Shown in pieces: positions 28,762 to 37,496 of a DNA stretch of 64,000 nucleotides (position 1 is the first letter of the stretch; each line of letters opens with the position of its first letter). Position numbers and translations under genes: made by a program. The stretch is from an uncultured Alphaproteobacteria bacterium (lineage in GTDB: Bacteria > Pseudomonadota > Alphaproteobacteria > JAPOUT01 > G958296285), in assembly GCA_958296285.1 (NCBI GenBank), contig OY282459.1, forward strand, positions 384,367 to 448,366, written 5' to 3'. The notes beneath the pieces are model-generated. The model was not told where the DNA came from. It worked only from the letters and a program-made list of their open reading frames with translations, and did no database searches.

Positions 28762-29031
28762 AAAAGTCGCTGCCGCGACGGGCATTTTTTGCATGGATAG
28801 GGGTTTGTTTTTGCCGCAGGGGAACTAACGCATAGAAGCTTGAGGTGAAGGGGGGGCGGCGAGCCGCCGCGGGCAATTTTTTCATGGATAGGGGTTTGTT
28901 TTTGCCGCAGGGGAACTAACGCATAGAAGCTTGAGGTGAAGGGGGGGCGGCGAGCCGCCGCGGGCAATTTTTTCATGGATAGGGGTTTGTTTTTGCCGCA
29001 GGGGAACTAAAGCATAGAAGCTGAAGGTGAA
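28762..29031 (+). repeat. R-unit tandem array (three copies, 91-bp period)
   Basis: CATGGATAGGGGTTTG recurs at 28792, 28883 and 28974, a strict 91-bp spacing. Each unit runs through TTTGCCGCAGGGGAACTAA and GCATAGAAGCTT (or GCTGAAGG) to GGTGAAGGGGGG; copies two and three begin with a GCGAGCCGCCGCGGGCAA head, while copy one has a TCGCTGCCGCGACGGGCA head. The third copy passes directly into THR-C. Confidence 0.92.
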
Positions 29032-29321
29032 GGGGGGTTTGGGGGGCTAGCCCCCCAAAAAAAGAGGGGGATCGGGGGGGAATCCCCCCCGAAAACGCGT
29101 GGGTGGGTGGGAAAAGAGCATTTGCGAGCGAAGCGCGAAGCGCAAGCGAGCAAATGCGACCCACCCACGCGCCCCCTGAACGCCAAGAGCTCTTGTAAGC
29201 TGGGGGGTCGGCGGGCTTCCTCGCCTCGCTATGCTCGGCTTCGGGGAAGCCACGCCCGCCGACCGTAGCGGGCTTCGCCCGCTTGGTTTTTTTTGGGGGG
29301 CTAGCCCCCCAAACCCCCCTT
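29032..29321. repeat. Tri-hairpin repeat THR-C (forward)
   Basis: H1 29096-29172 with CGCGTGGGTGGG/CCCACCCACGCG and inner stem GCATTTGC/GCAAATGC; H2 around 29173-29207 with AAGAGCTCTT centre; H3 29206-29262 in the shorter variant (CTTCCTCGCCTCGCTATGCTC loop side, shared with THR-G). The ends are GGGGGGCTAGCCCCCC hairpins on both sides. It ends 2 bp from the dnaQ stop codon. Confidence 0.9.
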
Positions 29322-29323
29322 AA

Positions 29324-30034
29324 TTAAAGACGCGACCAAAGCGGGGAAGCGGACAAACTCTCCAAAAATCTCCGATGCGCCGCCGCCTCCTCAACAGTCG
29401 GAGACCGTCGCCGGCGCGAAGGGACGGCGGCGGAGATGGCAGTCGCCGGCGCGGCGAGAGCGGATTCTTTCGCCCCAGAACCCGCCGCCGCCGCGCCGCT
29501 CGCCAAAGCGAACTGCCCCTGCCGCTTCACATTGGTCAGAGCCTGATAAACCCGCGCCAGCAACTCAGCGTCCAAAAGAGCGCCATGGGCAAGACGCGCC
29601 GAATCGTCAATGCGAAACCTCTTGCAAAGCGCTTCTAAGGAAGCGCCCGCGCCCGGCCATTTGGCGCGCGCCAAAAGGAGCGTGTCCAAAACACGCCCCT
29701 CGCTTATCAGAGGCTTGCCGGCGCTCTCCAACTCGGCGTTCAAAAACCCCAAATCAAAAGGCGCGTTATGCATGACCAGCCTCTCTTTTCCAATGAAGGC
29801 GAGAAAGCGATCGGCGATGTCGCGGAAGAAAGGCTTGTCTTTCAAAAAAGAATCGCTCAGACCATGAACGCCAAGCGCCGCCTCCGAGACAGACCGTTCA
29901 GGATTGAGATAGGTCTGAAAGCGCTCCCCCGTCTCCATGCCGTCTCGCAGGACGACCGCGCCGATCTCCACGATTCGGTGCCCCTCGGACAGTTCCAAGC
30001 CTGTCGTTTCCGTATCCAAAATGATCTCGCGCAT
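29324..30034 (-). CDS. dnaQ: DNA polymerase III epsilon (proofreading exonuclease)
   Basis: 236 residues. DEDDh exonuclease: ExoI IILDTETTGLE, ExoII LVMHNAPFDLGFLNAEL, ExoIII ARLAHGALLDAELLARVY. The C-terminal 60 residues, Ala/Ser-rich with a final TVEEAAAHRRFLESL helix, would contact the polymerase alpha subunit. It is part of the conserved maf-aroE-coaE-dnaQ series. Confidence 0.95.
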   Translation of the reverse strand: MREIILDTETTGLELSEGHRIVEIGAVVLRDGMETGERFQTYLNPERSVSEAALGVHGLSDSFLKDKPFFRDIADRFLAFIGKERLVMHNAPFDLGFLNAELESAGKPLISEGRVLDTLLLARAKWPGAGASLEALCKRFRIDDSARLAHGALLDAELLARVYQALTNVKRQGQFALASGAAAAGSGAKESALAAPATAISAAVPSRRRRSPTVEEAAAHRRFLESLSASPLWSRL

Positions 30035-30043
30035 GACGGCAGA

Positions 30044-30631
30044 TTACAGCAAGCCCTCCTTTTCCAAAATGGCGCGGACGGCAAGCCGCGCGTGATCCAG
30101 CCCTTTGTCAGTCCGCACGACATAATCGGCGCGGGCGCGCTTTTCTTCGTCCGGCATCTGTCTTTTCAGCATGGCAGAGAATTTCGCTTCCGTCATCCCC
30201 TCTCGCGCCATGACGCGGGCTTTTTGAACGGCGAAGGGCGCGCTCGCCACAACGACCCGATCCACATGCCGCTCGCCCCCTGTCTCAAAAAGAAGGGGAA
30301 TGTCCAAGACGACCGCGCCGGCGGAGACGGCGCGCGCCTCTTCCAAAAAGCGCCGCCGCCCTTCCATCAGAAGCGGATGGACGATCGCCTCCAACAGCGC
30401 CATTTTGTCCGAATCCTTGACGAGTTTGGAAAGGCGCTGGCGATCCACCGCGCCTTGGCGGACGGCGTCAGGGAAAGCGCCGCCGACAGCTTCTGCCGCC
30501 GCGCCGCCTTTCCGATAAAGCGCATGGACGGCGGCGTCCGCGTCATAGAGCGGCAGCCCATAATCGGCGAAGAAGAGCGCCGTCTGACTCTTCCCCATGC
30601 CGATGGAGCCGGTGACGCCAATGCGCTTCAT
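30044..30631 (-). CDS. coaE: Dephospho-CoA kinase
   Basis: 195 residues, final step of CoA synthesis. P-loop in RIGVTGSIGMGKSQTA; LPLYDADAAVHALY (substrate Asp), LEAIVHPLLMEGRR, VVLDIPLLFETGGE, ADYVVRTDKGLDHA. Its ATG overlaps the aroE stop by 4 bp; nine bases separate it from dnaQ. With coaA at 23-24 kb, both ends of the CoA pathway lie in this window. Confidence 0.95.
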   Translation of the reverse strand: MKRIGVTGSIGMGKSQTALFFADYGLPLYDADAAVHALYRKGGAAAEAVGGAFPDAVRQGAVDRQRLSKLVKDSDKMALLEAIVHPLLMEGRRRFLEEARAVSAGAVVLDIPLLFETGGERHVDRVVVASAPFAVQKARVMAREGMTEAKFSAMLKRQMPDEEKRARADYVVRTDKGLDHARLAVRAILEKEGLL

Positions 30632-31506
30632 GTCGCCTTCACTTCCGCCGCCGCCCTCTCAAGAGCGCGGCGCGTCTCTTCGGTGATGTCCGGCTTGATC
30701 CCGAACCACGTCTCAAAAGAAAGCGCCGCCTGACAGAGCAGCATCGGCAGACCGTCTATGGCGAGAAGACCCCGCCCCCGCGCCTCCTTGAGAAGAGGCG
30801 TCTCGGGCGGGCGATAAACCAAATCCATGACGATCGCCGAAGAGGGAAGCGCCGACAGTTTCAGATCCAAAATCTCGCGCCCGATCATCCCGCCTGACGA
30901 GCCATTGACGAGGAGAGAGGCGTCTCTTAGCGCCTCGCCGCGATTCTTCCATGGCGGCGTCTCAATCGCCATATCGGCGCGGAGGCTCAGCATCTCTTCC
31001 GCCATCCGCTCCGCCTGCTCTTGCCGTCTGGCGAGGAGACGGAAGCGCCTCTGCCCCCATCGCGCCAGCCCCGCCAAGACGCCCCGCGCCGCGCCGCCGG
31101 CGCCAATCAAGACAACAGGCGTCTCCGGCGGACGCCATGACGGCGCTTTATGTCGGAGCGCCTCGCAAAAGCCTTCGGCATCAACATTTCTGCCCTCAAG
31201 AGTCTCGCCTTTTTTGACGATCAGATTGACCGCCTTCAGTTTCGCCGCCATTTCGTCCAGCGCCCCCTTGCCGCCGCCGCCGCTCTTTTTCGCCAAATAG
31301 CGATAGACGCTCTCCTTATGGGGCTGCGTGATATTAAGCCCTTGGAAAGCGCCCTGTCGGAGAAAATCCTCCAAGCGGCGAGGCTCTATGTCCCATGCTT
31401 CATATCGGGCTGGGATATGATGAAGACGGAGCCAGGCGCGGTGAATCTTCGGCGAGAGACTGTGCGCGATCGGATGTCCGATGACGGCGTAAGGGAGTCT
31501 CTTCAC
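30628..31506 (-). CDS. aroE: Shikimate dehydrogenase
   Basis: 292 residues. AVIGHPIAHSLSPKIHRAWL (shikimate Ser/Ser), FQGLNITQPHKESVYRYL (catalytic Lys), NVDAEGFCEAL (Asp), VVLIGAGGAARGVLAGL and the NADP-type LLARRQEQAERMA. It reduces 3-dehydroshikimate in aromatic amino-acid synthesis. ATGA overlaps occur at both ends (maf and coaE). Confidence 0.96.
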   Translation of the reverse strand: MKRLPYAVIGHPIAHSLSPKIHRAWLRLHHIPARYEAWDIEPRRLEDFLRQGAFQGLNITQPHKESVYRYLAKKSGGGGKGALDEMAAKLKAVNLIVKKGETLEGRNVDAEGFCEALRHKAPSWRPPETPVVLIGAGGAARGVLAGLARWGQRRFRLLARRQEQAERMAEEMLSLRADMAIETPPWKNRGEALRDASLLVNGSSGGMIGREILDLKLSALPSSAIVMDLVYRPPETPLLKEARGRGLLAIDGLPMLLCQAALSFETWFGIKPDITEETRRALERAAAEVKAT

Positions 31507-32105
31507 GCTTCTATCGCGCCCTCGCGGCGGAGCGCTTCCAAAAGGGAGAGAAGGGGGATTCCGAGAATGGCGAAATAATCGCCTTCAATCTGAGAGAAAA
31601 GATGCGCGCCCAGCCCTTCCAGCGCGTAGCAGCCGACGCTTTGGAGAATGGCGTCCCCGGCGCTTTCCAAATAAATCTCCAAGAAGCGATCGGAAAAATC
31701 CCGCATGATCATTTCGGCGCTGGAAGAGGCGCTCCATAAGAGACGCCCTTCGCGCATCAGCGCCGCGCCGCCCTTTAAGAAGTGCCGGCTTCCGCGAAAG
31801 AGGCGAAGACGCGCCCGCGCCTCATCCATCGTCTCCGCCTTGCCGTAGAGACGCCCTTGATGGACCAGAATCTGATCCGCGCCGATGACGAAAGATTTCG
31901 GCTCTTTGGCGCTGACAAGCCGCGCTTTCTCGCGCGCCAAAGCGAGGCTGGCTTGGACGGCGTCTCCGCCCGATTTTTCGCGCAGAGCCTCCTCGTCCAA
32001 GCCTGACGGACGAGCGCGCATTGTCTCCAAGCCCGCCCCTCGCAAAATCTCAAGCCGCGATCGGCTGGCGGACGCCAAAAGGATCGGCGCTTTCTCAAAA
32101 GCCAT
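31503..32105 (-). CDS. maf: Maf-like nucleotide pyrophosphatase
   Basis: 200 residues. PILLASASRSRLEILRGAG at the N-terminus, RPSGLDEEALRE, SFVIGADQILVHQGRLYGKAETMDEARARLRLFRGSRH and EGDYFAILGIPLLSLLEALRREG match Maf/YhdE proteins that hydrolyse dTTP, UTP or modified nucleotides. Start 32105 (MAFEKAPILL) is chosen. It overlaps the DUF299 gene by 11 bp. Confidence 0.93.
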   Translation of the reverse strand: MAFEKAPILLASASRSRLEILRGAGLETMRARPSGLDEEALREKSGGDAVQASLALAREKARLVSAKEPKSFVIGADQILVHQGRLYGKAETMDEARARLRLFRGSRHFLKGGAALMREGRLLWSASSSAEMIMRDFSDRFLEIYLESAGDAILQSVGCYALEGLGAHLFSQIEGDYFAILGIPLLSLLEALRREGAIEA

Positions 32106-32973
32106 GACCTCCCTCTTCCTCCTGTTTTTCGCGCCTCTCGCCCCTCTCGCGCAGGAGATTGGCGACCGCCGCCGCCGTCTCCTCCACCGAGCAATGGGTG
32201 ACGTCCACGACAGGACAGCCCAGCCGCGCGAAGAGGCGCTGCGCGAAAAGCGCCTCCTCTTGGACGCGGTCAGGATCGGAATAGGAGGAGGCGCTGGGAT
32301 CCAAATGGGCGGCAAGACGCTTCTGCCGCACTTGGGCGAGCCGCGCCGGAGACGCCAAAAGACCGACAATCAGAGGCGTTTGGAGACTCTCCAGCCTGTC
32401 AGGAAGAGGGAGATCCGGCACCAGAGGCACATTGGCGGCTTTGATGCCCCTATGCGCCAAATAGATGCAGGTCGGCGTCTTGGAGGTTCGGCTGACGCCG
32501 AGGAGAATGATATCGGCTTCATCCAGCGTTTCAGCCATTTGTCCGTCATCATGGGCGATGGCGAAGTCCAGCGCCTCCATTCTTTGGAAATAAGCTTCAT
32601 CCATCACATGCTGCCCCCCTGGAAGAGAGGTTTCGCGCTTAGAACCCAGATAATTTCCCAGCGCCGCGACAATCGGGGAGAGCGCGGAGATGGCCGGAAG
32701 ATTCTTCGCGCGGCAGAAACTTTGAAGACGCCGCTCAAGAGAAGGCGAGACCAGCGTGTAAATCACTGGACCGGGGTGGCGGAGAATCTGAGGCAGAATC
32801 TCTTCCAGAGACTCCTCGCTCGTCACGAGCGCGTAAATATGCTCCGCCGGCCTCACTTCGGGAAAGCGCGCCAGCGAGGCGCGCGCGATCGCATGGACTG
32901 TCTCGCCTGTCGCGTCCGACACCAAATGGAAATGAACGGCGCGCGAGGGTTTTTTGTCAGCCTTTCCGTTCAT
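32095..32973 (-). CDS. Pyruvate,phosphate dikinase/PEP synthase regulatory protein (DUF299)
   Basis: 292 residues. Members are bifunctional serine/threonine kinase and pyrophosphorylases acting on PEP synthase or PPDK. Seen: VHFHLVSDATGETVHAIARA, LPGGQHVMDEAYFQRMEALDFAIAHDDG and the P-loop-like GVSRTSKTPTCIYLAHRGIKAANVPLVP, which is the family signature. Its target enzyme is not in the window. This gene family borders the chromosome origin opposite hemE in Rickettsia and Caulobacter, as it does here. Confidence 0.93.
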   Translation of the reverse strand: MNGKADKKPSRAVHFHLVSDATGETVHAIARASLARFPEVRPAEHIYALVTSEESLEEILPQILRHPGPVIYTLVSPSLERRLQSFCRAKNLPAISALSPIVAALGNYLGSKRETSLPGGQHVMDEAYFQRMEALDFAIAHDDGQMAETLDEADIILLGVSRTSKTPTCIYLAHRGIKAANVPLVPDLPLPDRLESLQTPLIVGLLASPARLAQVRQKRLAAHLDPSASSYSDPDRVQEEALFAQRLFARLGCPVVDVTHCSVEETAAAVANLLRERGERREKQEEEGGHGF

Positions 32974-33390
32974 CTCCTCTCCCTATGGGGATCTTTTGGC
33001 GCATTAAGAGAGCGCAAGTTTCGCAAATGCTGTGGATTGCGCTCTCTTCCAAAGAGCGATCCACAGCAAGACTCCGCGACTATGCGGATCGGGAGCGTTT
33101 GGACAAACCATCCCCGCCCCTCTTTCAGCCATGCTCTCTCCCCTCACTATACAGATTTATGGCGAGAACCGTCCTCATAACCAAAAGCGGAAAAGACTCT
33201 TTAATTATAAGGCGTTTTGGCAAAGAATCCCCACCCAACGGCTTTCCAAAATGAGACTTTTCTTTCCCCATGCTTTTTCGTGCATAATAAAGGGGAAAAG
33301 CCGCTTCTCCCCTCTATGCACAAAGACTCTCAACAACATGCAAAAAATCCCTAAAAAATTAGATTATGTTGCGAAAGAGGCGGAGCGAAG
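32974..33390. other. Candidate chromosome replication origin (oriC)
   Basis: 417 bp without a gene, between divergent DUF299 and hemE. It has a perfect 12-bp inverted repeat, AAGAGAGCGCAA (33006-33017) and TTGCGCTCTCTT (33037-33048), 19 bp apart. Two DnaA-box-like sites in opposite orientation hold the seven-base core: TGTGGATTG (33031-33039, inside the inverted repeat) and CGATCCACA (33057-33065). A weaker one is CTATGCACA (33314-33322). AT-rich stretches lie at 33200-33215 and 33340-33370, beside hemE. A GGGGAAAAGCCGCTTCTCCCC hairpin lies at about 33290-33313. Location at hemE is the main argument; the boxes are imperfect. Confidence 0.6.
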
Positions 33391-34413
33391 ATGAAACCGA
33401 TCCTAAAAACATTGTCGGGAAAAAAAGCGAAAAAAACGCCTTTATGGTTTATGCGTCAGGCTGGACGCTATCTCCCTGAATATCAGGCGCTTCGGAAAGA
33501 AGAGGAGGATTTCCTTCTTTTTTGCCTCTCTCCGAAACTCGCCGCCGAGGCGACTCTTCAGCCTTTGAGGCGCTTTGATTTGGACGCGGCGATTCTCTTC
33601 TCTGATATTCTCGTCATTCCGCATCTTTTGGGGCAGAAACTCCATTTTGAGAATGGGGTCGGCCCCCGCCTTGAGCCTATCGTCAATGGCGGCGATTTGG
33701 CGAAACTCTCTCTTGATCAGTCCGCCATTCTTGAGCCCGTTTATGAGACTTTGGATCGCGTTTTGGGCGCGCTGGATTCAGAGACCGCGATGATCGGCTT
33801 CGCCGGCGCGCCTTGGACGGTGGCGTCCTTTATGATTGCCGGGAAGAGCGATTCTGAATGCGCCGCTGCCAAGCGCTTCGCGGCTCTTTATCCGAAAGAT
33901 TTCGCCTCTCTCTTAAAACTGATTCTCGCCGCGACCGAGCGCCATTTGCTGCGGCAGGCGGAAGCGGGAGCGGAAATCCTGCAAATCTTTGACAGTTTCG
34001 CCGGCGCGCTTTCTAAAGAGGCGCTTCGGCGCTTTTCTCTCGGCCCTATTCTTTCTGTCGCTCAGACGGTGAAGCGGCGTTTTCCTTCTCTCCCGATCAT
34101 CGCTTTTCCGAAAGGGGCGGGCGCGCTTTATGCCGAATATCTGCGATCCCCCTTTATAGACGCTGTCAGTCTTGACGAGACGCTTTCGCCTTTATGGGCG
34201 GCGGAGAAGGTTCAGATTTTGGGATGCGTGCAGGGCAATCTTCATCCCGAAACTCTCTTGGTCGGGGGGGCGGAGATGGAGAATGACGCGCGGCGGCTCG
34301 TTAAAATTTTCGGACAGCGTCCCTATATTTTCAGTCTCGGTCATGGCATTCTCCCCAAAACGCCGCCCGACCATCTCCAGCGTTTGATAGAATGCGTCAG
34401 GGCGGCGGAATAG
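33391..34413 (+). CDS. hemE: Uroporphyrinogen decarboxylase
   Basis: 340 residues. TPLWFMRQAGRYLPEY (invariant Arg), FDLDAAILFSDILVIPHLLG (Asp), GFAGAPWTVASFMIAG, LQIFDSFAGAL and the C-terminal GCVQGNLHPETLL and FSLGHGILPKTPP. It decarboxylates uroporphyrinogen III to coproporphyrinogen. It leads the hemE-hemH-hemJ-rho series on the right of the candidate origin; in Caulobacter hemE also borders Cori. The ATG is preceded by GAGGCGGAGCGA. Confidence 0.97.
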   Translation: MKPILKTLSGKKAKKTPLWFMRQAGRYLPEYQALRKEEEDFLLFCLSPKLAAEATLQPLRRFDLDAAILFSDILVIPHLLGQKLHFENGVGPRLEPIVNGGDLAKLSLDQSAILEPVYETLDRVLGALDSETAMIGFAGAPWTVASFMIAGKSDSECAAAKRFAALYPKDFASLLKLILAATERHLLRQAEAGAEILQIFDSFAGALSKEALRRFSLGPILSVAQTVKRRFPSLPIIAFPKGAGALYAEYLRSPFIDAVSLDETLSPLWAAEKVQILGCVQGNLHPETLLVGGAEMENDARRLVKIFGQRPYIFSLGHGILPKTPPDHLQRLIECVRAAE

Positions 34414-34435
34414 AGCGATGGGGCGGCAGGGGCGG

Positions 34436-35482
34436 ATGAAAATCGGCATTGTTCTCTTCAATCTTGGGGGCCCTGATTCTCTCGCCGCCGCCGAGCCTTT
34501 TTTGAGGAATCTTTTCAGCGATCCGGCGATTATCCGCCTGCCCGTCTTTCTGCGTCTGCCTTTGGCGCGGTGGGCGGCGAAGAGACGCGCGCCGAAGACG
34601 CGCGCCATCTACGCCAAACTGGGCGGACAATCGCCCCTTCTCGCCAACACCGAAGAGCAGGCGGCGCGGCTGGAAGAAGCGATCGCGGAAAAAGGCTATG
34701 ACGCGAAGGTCGTGATCGCGATGCGCTATTGGCGGCCTTTCGCCGCCGAGGCGCTGAACAGGCTCAAAGATTGGGGCGCGGAGCGCCTGCTCCTTCTTCC
34801 TCTTTATCCGCATTATTCCACGACCACGACCGCCTCCTCCTTTCGGGATTGGGACGAAACATGCCGCGCCGCCCGATTGCGGAAGCCGACCAAGAGAATC
34901 TGCTGCTATCCTTTGTTAAAAGGATTTTTGCGCGCGCATCAGGAGATTCTCTTCGGCGCGCTTAAAACCTTTCCGAAAAGCGAGACTCCGCGCATCCTTT
35001 TTTCCGCCCATGGCTTGCCTGAGCGGATCGTCAAGAGGGGCGATCCCTATCCCAAACAGATCCTCCAGAGCGCCGCCGCCATCGCGGACGGCATGAATCT
35101 GAAATCGCTGGGGCTTGAGTGGCGAATCGCCTATCAGAGCCGCGTCGGGCCGATCCGATGGATCAAGCCCTATTTGGACGATGAGATTCGCCAAGCCGGG
35201 AAAGAGAGACGATCGCTCCTGATCGCGCCGTTGAGTTTCGTCTCCGACCATTCCGAAACTTTGGTGGAGCTGGATCGGGACTGTCGGGATTTGGCGAAGA
35301 CGTCAGGCGTTCCGCATTACGCGCGGGCGTCTGTCTTGGCGGCGCATCCTTTCTTCGTGGAGGGCTTGGCGGCGGAGGCGGCGAGAGTCTTGGAGGGCGG
35401 CGGCGGGGGCGGCGGGGGCGGAGATGCCGCGCGTCTCGCGCCTTGCGGCAGATTGTGCGGCTGGCGGGAGGAGGCGGTCTGA
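34436..35482 (+). CDS. hemH: Ferrochelatase
   Basis: About 348 residues, inserts Fe2+ into protoporphyrin. KIGIVLFNLGGPDS, IYAKLGGQSPLL, VIAMRYWRPF, LLLPLYPHYSTTTTASSF, ILFSAHGLPERIVKRGDPY (catalytic His), YQSRVGPIRWIKPYLDD and PLSFVSDHSETLVELD (Glu). An ATG at 34418 is an alternative start, but AGGGG lies just upstream of 34436. The C-terminus carries about nine consecutive Gly before a Cys-containing tail, another G-tract expansion. Confidence 0.96.
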   Translation: MKIGIVLFNLGGPDSLAAAEPFLRNLFSDPAIIRLPVFLRLPLARWAAKRRAPKTRAIYAKLGGQSPLLANTEEQAARLEEAIAEKGYDAKVVIAMRYWRPFAAEALNRLKDWGAERLLLLPLYPHYSTTTTASSFRDWDETCRAARLRKPTKRICCYPLLKGFLRAHQEILFGALKTFPKSETPRILFSAHGLPERIVKRGDPYPKQILQSAAAIADGMNLKSLGLEWRIAYQSRVGPIRWIKPYLDDEIRQAGKERRSLLIAPLSFVSDHSETLVELDRDCRDLAKTSGVPHYARASVLAAHPFFVEGLAAEAARVLEGGGGGGGGGDAARLAPCGRLCGWREEAV

Positions 35483-35913
35483 TGGATTGGCTTCTTTGGA
35501 TCAAAGCCTTTCATGTGGCTGCCGTTCTTTTTTGGATGGCGGCGCTCTTTTATCTGCCGCGCCTTTTCGTTTATCACGCGGAGAGTCCCCTTGGCTCCGC
35601 CCGCGCGGCGATGCTGGCGACAATGGAGCGGCGTCTTTTGAAGATCATCGCGACTCCCTCCATGCTAGCCGCTTGGCTTTTCGGGCTTCTTCTTCTAGCC
35701 GAGAGAGGCTTTCCGTTTCCCCTTTGGCTTTGGCTGAAGATCGCGCTCGTTCTTCTTCTGACGGCGTTTCATGGGGCTTGCGCCCGATGGCGCAAAACAT
35801 TGCTTGAGGCGGCTTCGCCTCGCTCGCCCCGCTTTTATCGGATCGCCAATGAGATTCCGCCGCTCCTCGCTTTTGCGATCGTCCTTTTGGCGATCTTAAA
35901 ACCGTGGGGCTAA
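35482..35913 (+). CDS. hemJ: Protoporphyrinogen IX oxidase, HemJ type
   Basis: 143 residues with four membrane segments. LLWIKAFHVAAVLFWMAALFYLPRLFVYHAE has the conserved His and the LPRLFVYH block of HemJ (UPF0093); LKIALVLLLTAFHG and RIANEIPPLLAFAIVLLAILKPW follow. It oxidises protoporphyrinogen between the HemE and HemH steps. Start and hemH stop overlap as TGATG at 35480-35484. HemE, HemH and HemJ supply three late haem steps together. Confidence 0.94.
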   Translation: MDWLLWIKAFHVAAVLFWMAALFYLPRLFVYHAESPLGSARAAMLATMERRLLKIIATPSMLAAWLFGLLLLAERGFPFPLWLWLKIALVLLLTAFHGACARWRKTLLEAASPRSPRFYRIANEIPPLLAFAIVLLAILKPWG

Positions 35914-35935
35914 AAGTCCGGCGCGACAAGCGCTC

Positions 35936-35965
35936 TTGACAGAAGAGGCGGCAGGCGGCTATATT
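35936..35965 (+). promoter_or_regulatory. Sigma-70-type promoter for rho
   Basis: TTGACA at 35936-35941 and TATATT at 35960-35965 with an 18-base spacer: the best consensus promoter in the window. It predicts a leader of about 260 bases before rho. Confidence 0.7.
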
Positions 35966-36231
35966 GGCGCGGCTCTTGGGGAGAAAGCGCCGCTTGAGCG
36001 CGGTTTTCTAGCAGGGAGAGGGGGAGTTTTCCTCGAGTCAAGGGGAGTTTTTCTCATTGTCTCAAGCCCCCCGTTAGAGGTCTCTTTGGGATAGGCGCCC
36101 ATCTTCACGAAGCCTCGCTGAAGAGCGGCATGGAAGAGCGGCATGCTCTCCCGCCTGCCCCTCATTCTCTCGCCCCTCGCTCCTTCGCCCCTCGCCCCTC
36201 ACATTCTTTATCATCAGAAAGGCATCGCCCC
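35966..36231 (+). promoter_or_regulatory. Long rho leader
   Basis: The gene-free stretch after the promoter. Two direct repeats GGGGAGTTTTCCTC (36021-36034) and GGGGAGTTTTTCTC (36042-36055) lie in it, and the last 90 bases before the start are C/T-rich with little secondary structure, a pattern that Rho itself could bind. Autoregulation by Rho is known in other bacteria; here it is inference. Confidence 0.4.
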
Positions 36232-37494
36232 ATGCAGGACATCACGTTAGACGCTCTGAAAGCGAAATCCGCGACCGATCTCTTGGCTTACGCCTCCGAC
36301 TTGGAAGTGGAGAACGCCCGCGCCATGCGCCGACAGGACATGCTTTTCGCGGTCTTGAAGAAACTGGCCGAGCAGGGCAAAGAGATTATGGGCGGCGGCG
36401 TGGTGGAGGTGCTGCAGGACGGTTTTGGCTTCCTGCGCTCGCCGGAGGCGAATTATCTTCCGGGCCCCGACGACATCTACATTTCGCCGGCGCATATAAG
36501 ACGTCAAGGGCTTCGCACCGGCGACACGGTGGAGGGCGGCATTGTCTCGCCCGGCAATGGCGAGCGCTATTTCGCTTTGAGCAAGATCACGACGGTCAAT
36601 TTCGCCGATCCGTCCGACACTCTGGGCAAGGTGCATTTTGACAATCTGACGCCTCTTTATCCCGAAGCGCGGTTTCAGTTGGAATGCGAGGGGGACGGCA
36701 AGGATTTCTCCACGCGCGTCATGGATATTGTGACGCCGTTGGGCAAGGGGCAGCGCGCGCTGATTGTCGCGCCGCCGAGGACGGGCAAGACCGTTCTTCT
36801 TCAGAACATCGCTCATGCTTTGGAGAAGAATCATCCGGACTGTTATCTCATCGTGCTTTTGATAGATGAGCGTCCGGAGGAGGTGACCGACATGCAGCGC
36901 TCGGTCAAGGGCGAGGTTGTCTCCTCCACTTTTGACGAGCCTGCCACGCGCCATGTTCAGATTGCCGAGATGGTGAGCGAGAAGGCGAAGCGCTTGGTGG
37001 AATCGGGGCGTGATGTCGTGATTCTTTTGGATTCCATCACGCGGTTGGGTCGCGCTTACAATACGGTGGTTCCGTCTTCCGGCAAGGTTTTGACCGGCGG
37101 CGTGGATGCGAATGCGTTGCAGAAGCCGAAGCGGTTTTTTGGCGCGGCGCGCAACATTGAGGAGGGCGGATCGCTGACGATCATTTCCACGGCGTTGATT
37201 GACACGGGGAGTCGCATGGATGAGGTGATTTTTGAGGAGTTTAAGGGGACGGGGAATTCGGAGATTGTTTTAGACAGGAAGGTTGCGGACAAGCGGATTT
37301 TTCCGTCCATTGACATTTTGAAGTCTGGGACGCGGAAGGAGGAGTTGTTGACGGACAAGGATGTTTTGCAGAAGATTTATGTATTGCGGCGGATTTTGAA
37401 TCCGATGGGGACGGTGGATGCGGTGGAGTTTTTGTTGGACAAGATGCGTCAGACGAAGAACAATGGCGAGTTTTTTGACTCCATGAACACGTAA
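36232..37494 (+). CDS. rho: Transcription termination factor Rho
   Basis: 420 residues. N-terminal Rho_N helix, then RNA-binding cold-shock domain ([43 protein letters not shown]), P-loop [31 protein letters not shown] (Walker B/Q-loop region), [16 protein letters not shown], and the R-loop [33 protein letters not shown]. Start 36232 ([12 protein letters not shown]) has AGAAAGG upstream. In many alphaproteobacteria rho is followed by mnmE-mnmG-rsmG-parA-parB; here THR-D follows and that block is not in the window. Codons become G/T-rich toward the 3' end. Confidence 0.98.
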   Translation: MQDITLDALKAKSATDLLAYASDLEVENARAMRRQDMLFAVLKKLAEQGKEIMGGGVVEVLQDGFGFLRSPEANYLPGPDDIYISPAHIRRQGLRTGDTVEGGIVSPGNGERYFALSKITTVNFADPSDTLGKVHFDNLTPLYPEARFQLECEGDGKDFSTRVMDIVTPLGKGQRALIVAPPRTGKTVLLQNIAHALEKNHPDCYLIVLLIDERPEEVTDMQRSVKGEVVSSTFDEPATRHVQIAEMVSEKAKRLVESGRDVVILLDSITRLGRAYNTVVPSSGKVLTGGVDANALQKPKRFFGAARNIEEGGSLTIISTALIDTGSRMDEVIFEEFKGTGNSEIVLDRKVADKRIFPSIDILKSGTRKEELLTDKDVLQKIYVLRRILNPMGTVDAVEFLLDKMRQTKNNGEFFDSMNT

Positions 37495-37496
37495 AA

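Noticed and set aside
28762..29031. CRISPR-like array
   Set aside because: Units are 91 bp, contiguous and nearly identical, without unique spacers, and there are no cas genes.
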